From the NCBI GenBank assembly GCA_028274465.1, contig CM051455.1:68283677-68347676 (forward strand): DNA of 64,000 nucleotides, read 5' to 3'. Source of the DNA: Plantago ovata. Taxonomy: Eukaryota > Streptophyta > Magnoliopsida > Lamiales > Plantaginaceae. Made by a program: the position numbers and the translations under genes. Position 1 is the stretch's first letter. Every line of letters begins with the position of its first letter. The notes below the pieces were generated by a model. It was not told the DNA's origin. It did no database searches and saw only the letters and a program-made list of their open reading frames with translations. This document shows positions 10,491 through 21,099 of this stretch, one piece after another.

Positions 10491-13045
10491 TGTAACACCC
10501 CGTTTTTTTTAAATTATTTAATTATTTAATTTAGTTAATTAATTATCAGAGTAAATTATTTATTCGATAATTAGTTAATTAATTTCGCGTAAGTTAGTTC
10601 GTTTCGTTTCGTTTGGATCAAGCTAGACTATCTGATCTGCTAGCTCTTTTGGCCCATCTCGTTTGGCCCAAGTCTGGCCCATTGTATTGAGGCCCATCAG
10701 CTAAACCCTAACCCTACCCCCCTTCCCACTTCACGCCACCATGGGAAAAGAAAGAAAAGAAAGCTGCTAATACTCTCTCTTCTCTCTCGCTCACCATCCA
10801 GATTCATCATCCTCATCTCATCACTTCCTTCCATTGCCATCTTTCATCATCATCTCCCTTCATCTTCATCAATCACCATTAAACCCACCATAATCATCAT
10901 CATCACCTCTTACCACCGGCCGCCGCCGCCGACTGCTCCGGTCACCGCCGCGTTCTGTTCATCGATCGATCAATCCGATCCAGTCGCCGCCGCCGCCGCG
11001 TTTCACTGCCGCCGCGCTCTGTTCCGTTTGTCGCGCCTTGCTGGTCCGCGCCGTTGTTTCCGTTCGCCGCCCGCTCACCCGATCCGATCGCCGCGGTCTG
11101 TTCTCTGTTGCCGTTCGGTCTGTTCGTCACCGCGTCGCTCCGTACGCCGCGCCGCCATCTCCGCCGCGCGCCGATCAATCCGTTCCGATCGATCGCGTCC
11201 CCGTCCGTTCTGTCTCTCGATCGCCGCCGTTTCGCCGCCGGTCCGTTATCGATCTCAGTCGTTAAGTTGGTTCAACCTTTCCGTTCGGATTCGGTTTTGA
11301 TTTCGGTTCGATTCGAATCTTGTTTTAATTCTCTTTTCTTTTCGATTTACTCGTTTGCAGATTGTTCTAACCCTTTCTTTCGATTCGAAGGTAAATATCG
11401 TTTCTCATACTGCTGCTCTTGATTCGAAACGCGTTCTCGTATTCTGTTTGACTTTTTGACTTGGACTATTTTACCCCTGATCGATCTGACATTGTAATTT
11501 ATTTCGAACCGAGAACCGGGACTTAGGTTGTTAGTGTAGTTACTGTTGTTGGACTTGTGACTTGTTTGACCTCGTTTGTTGACCCTAGTTTGCTGTTGAG
11601 TATGAAAAGGATTGAATTGGACTCTGTTGATATTGTTTTGAACTTTGTGGACTGATTTGGGAAACCTAAAAACCTAAAGGACCTTTTTGCAGTTTTACCG
11701 TTGACCGTAGTTGACTGACCGTAGGCTTTTATCGTAAACCTCGTTGTTTTGAGAAGACTGTTAAGTGTTAGAAACTTCTGGTTTGTTGGTTCTGTCTGTT
11801 TTCGAAAAGGGTTTTCTTGCAATTTACCACCTGAGGGTATTTTGGTAATTTCCAGAATCTGAAAATCGAAAGAGTTTCTGAAAATGTTTTAAACTTAGTT
11901 TCTGTTTTGTAAGTTAGTATAGACTTGACTTGCTAGCCTAGTTGGTTAGGTTCTTGCTTGACTAACTTAGAGGTCCCGAGTTCGAACCCCGTCTTTACCA
12001 TTCCTTTTTCAACCTTTTTCCTTCCGTCCGTTCGACTTCTAAATTGTGTTTAGTACTTTCTTGTTAGGTTCTCCGTTGTCCGTAAACCCGTAAAGCTCAT
12101 TTCTTGTTGAAGGTCTTTTACTCGCAAGCTAAGGTGAGTGTTCACCCCTAAACCTATTATTTGCGAAAAACTGGAAGGCTATGTGACTATTTGTACCTAT
12201 TACTGTATACTGTATATTGTATGCTTCCGCGTAAAAGTATAAGTCCTAAGTATGACGTTTTACATTTCTGTTTATTGCTACTCTGTTCTGGACTGACCTT
12301 TCTGCAGGAACACCTCTCGGTGTTAACTATCTGTATCTGTTGCTCTGTATCTGTTCTGTTTCTGTGTGACCGGTCGATTAGGTTATGGTTAGGTAGGCTT
12401 GGGTAGTAGAGGACTATCGGGTTTGTTTGATCGTGGCCTAGTCTATTCCCTTTTAGGCGCGAGGCAGAAGTCGCTGAGGTCTATTAGGGTCGTAGGATCT
12501 GTTTCCCCAAAGTACACGGGGGTTTCTGTTTCTGTCCGGAGTTATGCATCCTCTGGAGGGAGTTATAAGGGAATTCTGGGAGTAGGAGCAATAAGGCGGG
12601 CTGCACCAACGGTCTACAACGTTTCTGTTCTGTTAATCTGTTATATGTGCTCTGTTCTGTTTGCTCGTTTTTCTGAAAAGGATTTTGTTTTTTAAAACCG
12701 ATTACTTTCTGTTTTAACTTAGAACCTCACTAAGATCCTTTATCTCACACTCTTTTGTTTTTTCAAAATTCCTTCCTTCCAGATGCTGCTGAGGATGTGC
12801 GTGACTAGGATGCCAGCGACTGAGAGAAGGGTCTGGGGTGTCACGGGTTTCTTTTCAAAATAAGAAGATACACTTTTATTGTCTTCATTCGTTGTTCATT
12901 CAAACTTGAGTTGTCATTGGATATTATTTATTATTGTTAGCGTCAAAGATTATTTTGGCATTTATTGCCGACCGTTGTTATTAAAGTATTTTTCGATTTT
13001 CCTTTTTCAAGAAAATATTTTGTTTTCAAAACCGGTACCGTTACA
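10491..13045 (+). mobile_element. Solo LTR of a long-LTR retrotransposon (probably Ty3/gypsy, Tekay/Del-like)
   Basis: Starts TGTAACACCCCG and ends GGTACCGTTACA, with AAATG duplicated on both sides (10486-10490, 13046-13050). It is 2,555 bp with no second LTR, internal domain or primer site, so it is a solo LTR left by recombination. The TGTAACACCCCG start and 2.5-kb length resemble Tekay/Del LTRs (family guess). A GC-rich CCGCCG block lies at 10910-11260; the overlapping frames at 10942-11422 on both strands are products of that composition. A tRNA-like block is at 11929-11998. The orientation is assumed from the AAACCCTAACCC leader-like stretch. Confidence 0.75.
11929..11998 (+). other. tRNA-like / SINE-head-like block with A and B boxes
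   Basis: Contains TAGCCTAGTTGGTTAGG (fits the Pol III A box TRGCNNAGYNGG) at 11934-11950 and GAGTTCGAACCCC (fits the B box GGTTCGANTCC) at 11978-11990, spaced as in a tRNA gene. The T-stem pairs poorly and no acceptor stem is clear, so it is not a functional tRNA. Either a tRNA-derived SINE head or a Pol III-like internal promoter in the LTR. Confidence 0.5.
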
Positions 13046-13053
13046 AAATGTTT

Positions 13054-13325
13054 GCTGAAACAAGCATTCAACAAGTAATTCCTTCAAACCGGGTATTTGT
13101 TAGGAAACTTGATCACTTACTGAGACGGGTACTCAGTAAGAAGACTTCAAAGATTGCTGAAACTGGCATTCAGACAATCAAGGATACTGAAACAGGCATT
13201 CAAGTATCAAAAGAAAAAAAATCTGAGACGGGAACTCAGCAAAGAGCAAAAATGCTTCTCAGAACTTACCTAAAAATATCTCAATATAAAAAGAATTTAC
13301 TGAGACGGGAACTCTGAAATATCTT
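13054..13325 (+). repeat. Sirevirus-1 array of covarying short palindromes
   Basis: Six spaced units of about 25 nt, each a short stem around a loop like ACNGGNA. Examples: 13116-13140, arms CTTACTGAG / CTCAGTAAG with loop ACGGGTA; 13184-13209, outer arms GATACT / AGTATC; 13054-13072, core CTGAA / TTCA; 13223-13242, core CTGAG / CTCAG; also 13153-13178 and 13299-13320. A seventh sits at 10389-10411. Arms differ between units but stay self-complementary. The array lies in the spacer between pol and the long 3' ORF and recurs in Sirevirus-2. Function unknown. Confidence 0.75.
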
Positions 13326-13909
13326 TGACCCTAAGAAAAATGAGATATTTGATTAAGGGGGAACTTTCAGCAACTACAAGGCTTGTTACTTGAAAAGTAA
13401 TTGCTAAAGTCGGAAGGATTAAAATTGTTGAAAAGATTCTTGTATACTTCAGCAAGCAATTAGCTTTGAAGTAAAAGAGATCAAATCCCGTGAATCAAGG
13501 TAAAATCAATTGTGACGTTAATCGTAGCACATATAAACTCGCTGTAATTCATGACATGAAATACAATCGTGGCCATTGATTTTAAAGCAGTTTATGATCT
13601 AACGGTTAATATTACAAAGAGAAAGCATGCTCTGACGGTTTCGTGTTAGTGGACCACTACGCATTTAATGCAAAGGCTCCACTAACTCGTTGAATCTCTG
13701 TTTTACCCTTGCTGAGAACTCAAAACTATTGAACTTCTCACATAACAGAGATACTATATAAATGTAGAGTTAGAGAAAGACAAAATTCTTTAACTCACAT
13801 TTCCTTTCTCTGCAAAAATTCCCTAGCATGTGCTTTGAATTACTATACCTCCGGTCAAAAAGAAAAGTCTCTTTTTCGTACACTCTCAACCCTTCATTCT
13901 ATATAAGAG
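13326..13909 (+). promoter_or_regulatory. Sirevirus-1 spacer with TATA box before the 3' ORF
   Basis: Noncoding spacer. A clear TATA box, TATATAAA at 13755-13762 (within ACTATATAAATG), lies 148 bp before the ATG at 13910. The same box and spacing occur in Sirevirus-2 (134 bp). This suggests a separate transcript for the 3' ORF. Confidence 0.6.
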
Positions 13910-16900
13910 ATGGCTCCCAAGAGACAATCATCTAAGAACACCAAGTCATTAAAGGCAGACAGTGCTGGAAAAAGCACTGCTCCTACTCCGGTGAAAAACA
14001 CAGTGAAAATTGTGTTGAAAAACGACCGTATAACAGAGAGACCCATGCCTCCTACATATCTCGACACTGAAAAGTGTGAGCAGATGATGTAATGGGGAGG
14101 TTTTGCCAAAGAGAAGTATATCAGATACTTCTATGAACAAGAACTTGAGGAAGAAAATCTTGAGGCGTTGAATTACATAAATCAACAAGGCCTACTTTTC
14201 TTCATCACTGCTTGCACTAAGAAAGTGAGCATGCTGGACACAATGGAATTCTACAATAATGCAGAAATCCAAACCCTTACTGATGGACAAGGAATCACTG
14301 AAAAAGTGATTTCTACCACAGTCAAGGAAAGAAAATCATCCTGAAATGGATTGATTTGGCTAACATCTTTCAGATTCCAACTACTGGAACTAAAGATGAC
14401 ATGAATGCCACTGATGAAGAAATAGAAGCTTTCTACAGTGATGTCAGAAATGAAAGGATGAAGAAAGGAGAGATTGCTCCTGTGACTTGGACTAAGCACA
14501 CAAAAAGGAAGCATCTCTGCCATTCACTTGGTCTAGTAGCTCTGCTACTAATCAGAGTTCTTGACTCCCAAGTTGGAGGAATAGACCAAGTAGGCCTTAG
14601 AAGATGGCCATTGCTGATGCATATCTATGAAAGCAAAACAGACATCAACTGGGCTAAGTACATTTTCAACAGACTTGTTGATTGTGTTACAAAGTTCAAG
14701 GTCAAGGTTGAAGACAACACAGTCTCACCTTCCCTTCCGATGATGTATGGATTGAAAATATGCTACATCCTTGAACATTACAGTATTTAGCTGAGAAACT
14801 CATTGCTGATTAAGAAATCAGTATGCAATGTGGGAAGAGCTTTCTACAAGCTGAATGGACCTAAGGTTGCTGACAAGAAGTCAAGGAAAGCAACAACTGC
14901 AAATGTTGTTGAGACTGATAACCAGTCTAGGAATACAACAGCTGCAAATGTTGCTGAGACTGACAAGCAGTCTAGGAATACAAGAGCTGCAAATGTTGTT
15001 GAGAATGCAACAGCTGCAAATGTTGTTGCTGATACTGCTGCGGTTGCTGACACTACTGCACCCAACAAAAGATCCAAGAAAAAGAGGAAAGTTGATGATG
15101 ATACTCAGACTGCCGCTTCATCAGCTGATCCTATCCCTAAAAAGGCAAGGACAAAGACCACTTTCCCAAGAAAGAAGACAACGACAAGAAAGTCCGTTCT
15201 GATTGTCCATGTCATTCCAGATGATGACATTCCAGTGGTTGCTGAAAAGGAAACCACTGTAGTAGATGTTGCTGAAGTGCTTGCAGAAGCCTTCACAAAT
15301 CCAATTAACTTGGATTCATCTGCTGAAGCAAGACCACAAGGCAGTGAAAATGAAAATCCTGCCTTAGAAAGAATAGAAGATGTCTACATAGTAGATAATC
15401 TTGATGATACTACTCTGGAACCAGCAAGTGACATTGTTGCAGACCTAAGAAAGGCTGCACTTGCTGAAAATGTTACCAGCAAAGCAACAGAAGAGACAGT
15501 TGCTGAAATAGCAACTAGTCAAGTCAAAGAAATTGCTGAAGCTGCAATTGCTGAAGAATCAGTTGCTGAGACTGCAACAGTTCAAGTCCCAGAGTTTGCT
15601 GAAACTCAACAAGAGACATCATTCAACGACGCATCTCATGATGCTGAGAATGTTAGACCAAGTTCACCAATAACTTCTATTGACAAAGTCCAACTGGTGC
15701 TGACTGACCTAAGCCAGCAAATGGATAGGGAGATTGATGACAACTCCAATAAGTCAGTGGACCTATTCATGACAAGCAGTGAACTTAGAGGTATAGATGT
15801 TTTTGCTCAACTTGTCAATTCAGAGACAAGGAAGATTGCTGAATCTGCACAGTCTTCTCAAATAGAGCAAGAGAAGAAGTCTGATGAAGAACAAGTCCTA
15901 GATAATGAAGATGTTATCAATGCTGAAAGGACTGAGTCACCACCTGCCATTCTTCAGCAGGTAGTTAACTGAGATATAAGCAAAACTTCATTATCTGAAA
16001 CTTCATCTTTAGCTAACATGATTATTTCTTTACAAACTTCTGAAGATACAAGTCAGAAGATTGCTGAAACTTCTGCACCAGAATCTACAACTCCTGTTCA
16101 GCAAGTAGATGAAAATTTTGGTAACTTTACTAAGTTTAAAAACTTAGTACTTGTATCTAACAATGAGTTATTTCAGAATGAACAATTCAAGGATGCGGCT
16201 ACAGCTCCTGAAGCAATGGAAATAGTCCCCGCATAACTCAGTGTCCAACATGAGCTTGCTGAAAGTCAGCAGGTAATTCATGTTACAGTTTTAGACTCTA
16301 AAACTATTTTCCAAAACCCTCCTAAAATTAACCTTACTCTTATTCAGGCTCAAAAGGAGAATGATGAAGTGGTTCACATTATAGAAGTTCTTGAAGTTAG
16401 TTCCGAAGAACTGTACTCAAACTTCAAAAGAAACACTTTGACCAGAGTTGCCAAGTCTGTCAGCAACTGGCAAAGGTACAAAAGGATGGACTTTTCAGAT
16501 CTTCACATCCATCTATCCAATGAAAAGACGAGAAACTCTCTATTCAAACTCTAGACGTTTGTACACTCAATACTTCCTGAAGAACTCTCATATTCTCAGC
16601 AAATGAGTTCAAATCTGATTGCCACAATCAGAGAGAATATGAAAGCTAAGTTCAAGAGTGTCTCTCTAGCTGAACAAGTTGTGATGCTCAAGGGTTCCTT
16701 TGTACCCGTGGTGGCTGATCCCCACAAAATCAATGAGGAAGAGGAAGTTACAAGTGCTGCTAAGTACAAACATCTTGAGTTGGTTATACTGACGGATGAT
16801 GATGAAGAAGAAGAGGATGAAAATATCCTTAAAGATACAAGTGATACAGAATAGTCTACAGATTCAAGATAGACACACTAAACATCTTGATATTGCTCAA

Positions 16901-18795
16901 TCTTCAGGAGTGAACAACAAGGAAGTCTCCTCCCTTCCACTTACTACTGGTGAAACTCCAGTTGTTGAGTCCAAAGAGTTGCCTTCAGCAACCACTCAAC
17001 CGAAAGTGTCTGATGCTAAGGATTTAGGTATCAAGGTTGCTGGCCTTGATGAATCTGATGAAGAAGAAGATCTATGTAATTTCTCAGCAAATGACGAAGA
17101 AAAGACCAAGAAAGCTGAACCCAAGTTGGTAGAAATTCCTCCAGCATCTCTCGTTAATGATGAAGGAGATATGGAGAGAAGTCTCTTGCTGAGAAACGAT
17201 GATCAAATCGCCACCGAAATCAAGGCACTTACTCCCTCTTTATTGTCGTTCCCAAATATTGAGGAGTTTACTCCCAGAATAAGAGCACTAATGGCCGTTC
17301 ACAAAGCATGCCAAGAAGAGGATGATGCACTGCTTGCTGAGAGTCCAATTGACATTGGAAAAATACTGACTAATGTGCTGAGACGCACTACTACACTTAC
17401 CATAGCTCAGAAAGACATAAGTCTACATCAAAAAAGCTATGAAGATGATGTCAGTCAGGAACTCAAGCTTGCTAAAAGCGCACTGACAAAGGCTCAGGCT
17501 ATACTAGAAGAAAAAGTCAACAATGAGCGAAGACATGAGGAGAATCTGGCCTTTATTAAAGAAGAATTGTCTAAGCTGGCCTCTGATCAGCAAGACATGA
17601 TTCTTAAATATAACAGCCTCAATACTCTTGCTGAAAATTGCAACGAGATTTTCTCTTTACACATCAAGCCGATGATGCAATCCATGTCTAAGGGGGAAGA
17701 ATCTAGAAAAAGAAAGTCTTCAAGAGACAAATCAACTACTCCCTCTGAAGCTCCATTAAAGTTGCCTGGACCGCCTCCCAGAGAACCTCTTGCTGAAAAA
17801 GAGCAAAGTTCTAAGAAAAGAGGTGAAACAGATTCTCAGAGAAGTTCAGCAAATCCTAAAAGAAGAAGAACTTCTGCTGATACTCAAGAATTATGTCATA
17901 CTAAAATTCATCAAGGCATTAATGAAGATGATGATAATGATGATTACCAAACAATAGCTCAAACTATAAGGGCCAAGCCTCTTTCTGCCTTAACTCCATC
18001 TGGCCAATCCAAACACTTTTCTTCTGACTCCAGATCTTCAGCAAAAGATCATGAAAATGCTAAGTCAAGAAGAAGAAAGCAAAGACAGGAAGAAAAAAAG
18101 GCTAGCTAACATTTCAATTGGCACTGGCATTGATTACACAAAGACCAGCAATGAGAAAACCACTCAGAATGTGATCAGAAACCTTCATGGTTGTTGGATC
18201 ATAAAGATGGAAGATCTTTTTGGTCAATGACTTCTTTCCAACTGTTGTACTGAATCAAATGTACACTTGGATTGAATTGAAAGTCACAAGAAAAGAAAGG
18301 GATCCTCCTCCCTACCCAAGGAACATTGCTGTGAAATGGCTGAACATTGAAATTTTGGTAAGAAGAACTTCCATCAGCAAGAAGATAAAACAAGAGCCTG
18401 ATTTAATCAAGCCGATGGATGTTGCTTAATATAATGATCCCATGACCAAGAAGTCCAAAAAGAAATATGGCTTGATTCCTTATGAGTATTTTTATCTCAC
18501 TACAAAGGATCAAGAAGAAGACCTTCTCTGGTTAAGGAAAATTCATGCCAACAAGGGAATTTCAGACACTCAAGTACTACATGCTAGCAATTGGGGCATG
18601 CACTTGTGGATAATACACTACAAAGAAATGAATGGTGAAAACCATCACTATACTGCCTGCAAGAATGCAAGAATTATTCAGCTTGAAGTCCGTAAGCGAC
18701 TTGAAGATTACGAGAAGGACTGTGTTGAATTCACTGCTCTTGCTGAAAAGAGTGAAAAAGAGATTCTTAGAGAATCCTCTGCTGGAATAGACTAG
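13910..18795 (+). pseudogene. Sirevirus-1 extra 3' ORF (env-like position), decayed
   Basis: A very long reading begins MAPKRQSSKNTK and continues in pieces to a TAG at 18793-18795. The pieces are 13910-14092, 14093-14355 (not open throughout), 14356-14790, 14803-15972, 16018-16236, 16369-16554, 16603-16854, 16796-18109, 18220-18429 and 18442-18795. Breaks include a CAA-to-TAA stop at 14090 and several small indels. In order it shows a Ser/Lys-rich start, a globular part (WGGF..KEKYIRYFY, MLDTMEFYNNA, IFQIPTTGT) resembling the family called putative plant transposon protein, a long Ala/Glu/Thr region, a coiled coil near 17400-17640, basic KRRR stretches and a conserved C-terminal part (FFPTVVLNQMYTWIELKV). 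Sireviruses often carry such an ORF, sometimes called env-like. I see no signal peptide or membrane span. Confidence 0.75.
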
Positions 18796-19033
18796 TCCCT
18801 TCGAAAGCTTTGTTTTGTTTGCTGATTACTTTAGTTATCTATGAACTTTCTTGTAAACTTACTGAAAGATAACTATCAGCAATGAACCTTTTGACTCTTA
18901 TTGGTTCTTGATTATGCAAATTATTTATGCTTACTGTTTTATTATTCAAGTATGTTTGCATTAATCAACTAATTTATTCAACATCAGGAACCTCTAAAAG
19001 GGTAACAATTAATTTAGTCATGGATTGCTAACA

Positions 19034-19050
19034 TCTGAAAGGGGGCAATT
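19034..19050 (+). other. Sirevirus-1 polypurine tract
   Basis: ATCTGAAAGGGGGCAATT lies directly before the 3' LTR start TGTTAGG at 19051. The purine run GAAAGGGGG is the expected plus-strand primer. Confidence 0.75.
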
Positions 19051-21090
19051 TGTTAGGAAACTTGTAATATTGATGAGCAATTAACCATGCTAAATTAAGG
19101 AAAGTCCAGTAACTAGTACTCTTAAGGTCCATAGGAATTTAGAATTTTAAGGACATTGTAAAAGAGGAACGTTTGCTGAAAGACTTAGTGTAGGTACTAG
19201 TTAGGTTCTTTCATTTGGTGATGATGTACTTTGTTTTTACAACCAAACTATTGAAGACCTAGAACCGCTCAGAAAGTTGAAGATTCGAAGACTGAAGACT
19301 TAGAATAATTATGAGAAAGGTATCTACAAAGGTACATGTTGCTCAGAAAGTGAGATTTTCAGCAACAACTTGCATAAGTGAAAATCTATATGACAGAGTA
19401 GGTTGTGCTTGTTGAAACTGAGACTGACCACTTGCTGACAACATATGTGACCTCCTTGCTGAAGAGTACTCGCTTTTGGCTCCAACGTTCACATTTGAAT
19501 TTGATTCAAATGAACATTAAATGCAAAGTAGGCACGCGAAGAACATGAAGACAAGAAGACAAATGAAGGACGCTGCTGAAAGTACAAAAGCAAGATAGTG
19601 ACATCTTAAGGTACAAAGCCTTAGAATTTGAAATTCAAACGGCTCCCTTGAGACACTATAAATCTATGTTTAAGATCTCGCCGGGTCAACCCAGATTGTC
19701 CCGGGTTAACCGAGTTTCGGTGCCCTTCGCGGGACAAAACCACAAAAACTCGGGAAAATCTCGGAACCCGGGATTTTTCTGAGTTTTTGGCCGGTTAAAC
19801 CGGGTCAACCCGGGTTGACCCGGGTTTTTTAATTAAAAAAAAAAAAAACTTGTTTGAACCTTAAGCTTGTTTGTTTAGATCATTGTAATGTTTGAAGTTT
19901 GAACTTGTTTGTTTGGTTTGGATCATTGTAATGTTCTAATGATGTACTACTATGAGTCTGTGAGTTTATTTTGGTTTCTATAAATTTATATGACATTTAT
20001 GTTTAAATTTTCAATGTCATTTGTTGATAAATAATTAAATATGTATAGTATTTATTATATATAATTTTATATATTTTTTATATGTTCCGAGACAACTCCG
20101 AGACAAATGTCCGAGATGACCCGGGTCGACCCTTCTCAGGAGGCCGTCCGAGATGGCCTTCGAGACGAGTTCTTAAACATAGCTATAAATAGAGGTCATC
20201 AGGCAAAGAGTAGAAGGGTGTCAACAACGTGATCAAACTCTCACTTGTGCTTTAAACACTCAAATCCTTCTATACTCTTTACTGCATATTGATCCGTTCC
20301 AAGACTTAAACTTGAAACAAAAGCTACTTGTGAAGAAGTAGAACATTCACGGCTAAGAAATTAGTTAAGTGTTCTTTCTTTCGAACAAGAACAAGTCTTG
20401 ACACCAGAAACAATTAAACTTGCTTACTGAAAAGTATTACAAGTTGTGTTTCTTTAGAAAACTTGTTATAGCTGAAAAGTTATACTCAAGTGATCTCTTC
20501 TCAAACCTCTCTAACTGATAAATACCCTTTTCAGGCGTAAAATTCAGGGGGAATTAATCAAGCATAGTGTTGCTAATTATAAGTCCCAAGTTCGGTGGAG
20601 AACAAGGTTACAGTTCTCTAGTTAGGTTGAAAACTAAGCAACTGTGCTTTGGTTTCTGAAGAATCATTAGTGATAGGATTTGTAAGGAATCTCACATCTT
20701 ATCATAGTGGATTCAGTCCTAGAAAGGACAAAGTGGATTAGTTGAGAGATTACGTCACTATCAGATACCACTATAAAAGTGTTTGTGTGATTTACTTTAC
20801 TACACTTAGTTTTCAGCAAGTTACATTTCTTGTACACTGACACTCTGCTCACTTGCTGAAACCAGCACTCTCTAAAAAGCACTTATTATAAAAGACTTCC
20901 GCACTCTGTTTTTTAAGTACCAGCAAACTCATTACTGAAAAATAATAAGCACTTGCTGAGAAAGTTAAGTACCAACAAACTCATTACTGAAAAGTAATAA
21001 GCACTTGCTGAGAAAGTTTTAAACGACGAAAAGTTTGAAAAGACTATTCACCCCCCTCTAGTCTTTTCTTGTTGTTTAAAGAGACCAACA
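19051..21090 (+). repeat. Sirevirus-1 3' LTR
   Basis: TGTTAGGAAACTTG to AGACCAACA, 2,040 bp including a 519-bp hAT derivative and its 8-bp duplication, so about 1,513 bp originally. Near its end are GACTATTCACCCCCCTCTAG and a tandem pair of about 60 bp (20925-21020). TTGCTGAAA / TTTCAGCAA motifs are frequent. Confidence 0.85.
19664..20182. mobile_element. 519-bp non-autonomous hAT derivative
   Basis: Ends CTATGTTTAAGATCTCG and, inverted, CTATGTTTAAGAACTCG, flanked by the 8-bp duplication CTATAAAT (19656-19663, 20183-20190). Both subterminal regions match the 3.7-kb hAT at 27171-30882: GGGTCAACCCGGG-type repeats on one side, and the CCGAGACAAC, TGTCCGAGATGACCCGGG and CTTCTCAGGAGG series on the other. 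The transposase gene is missing. An internal-deletion derivative in inverted orientation to the larger copy. Confidence 0.88.
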
Positions 21091-21099
21091 GATACCATT

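Larger units (their letters stand above)
4690..21090 (+). mobile_element. Sirevirus-1: Ty1/copia element, internally deleted
   Basis: Begins TGTTAGGAAACTTG and ends AGAGACCAACA, flanked by GATAC on both sides (4685-4689, 21091-21095). Order: partial 5' LTR, reverse transcriptase to RNase H, palindrome array, TATA box, long 3' ORF, polypurine tract, full 3' LTR. The extra 3' ORF after pol, the copia-type RT and the long LTR place it in the Sirevirus (SIRE/Maximus) group. The end of the 5' LTR, primer site, gag, protease, integrase and the start of RT are missing. It hosts CACTA-2, a solo LTR and an hAT derivative. The 399 bp shared by the two LTRs show roughly a dozen differences, so it is not recent. 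Confidence 0.85.

Noticed and set aside
10942..11422. Overlapping Arg/Ser/Pro-rich frames on both strands
   Set aside because: They arise from a GC-rich CCG/CGAT block inside a solo LTR; several frames are open at once, as expected from composition, and none has a recognisable domain.
11929..11998. A functional tRNA gene
   Set aside because: A and B boxes are present but the T-stem pairs poorly and no acceptor stem or clear anticodon arm can be formed.
13054..13325. Spaced repeats that at first sight resemble a CRISPR array
   Set aside because: Units are variable imperfect palindromes of about 25 nt with irregular spacing, inside a plant retrotransposon; there are no identical repeats, spacers or cas genes.
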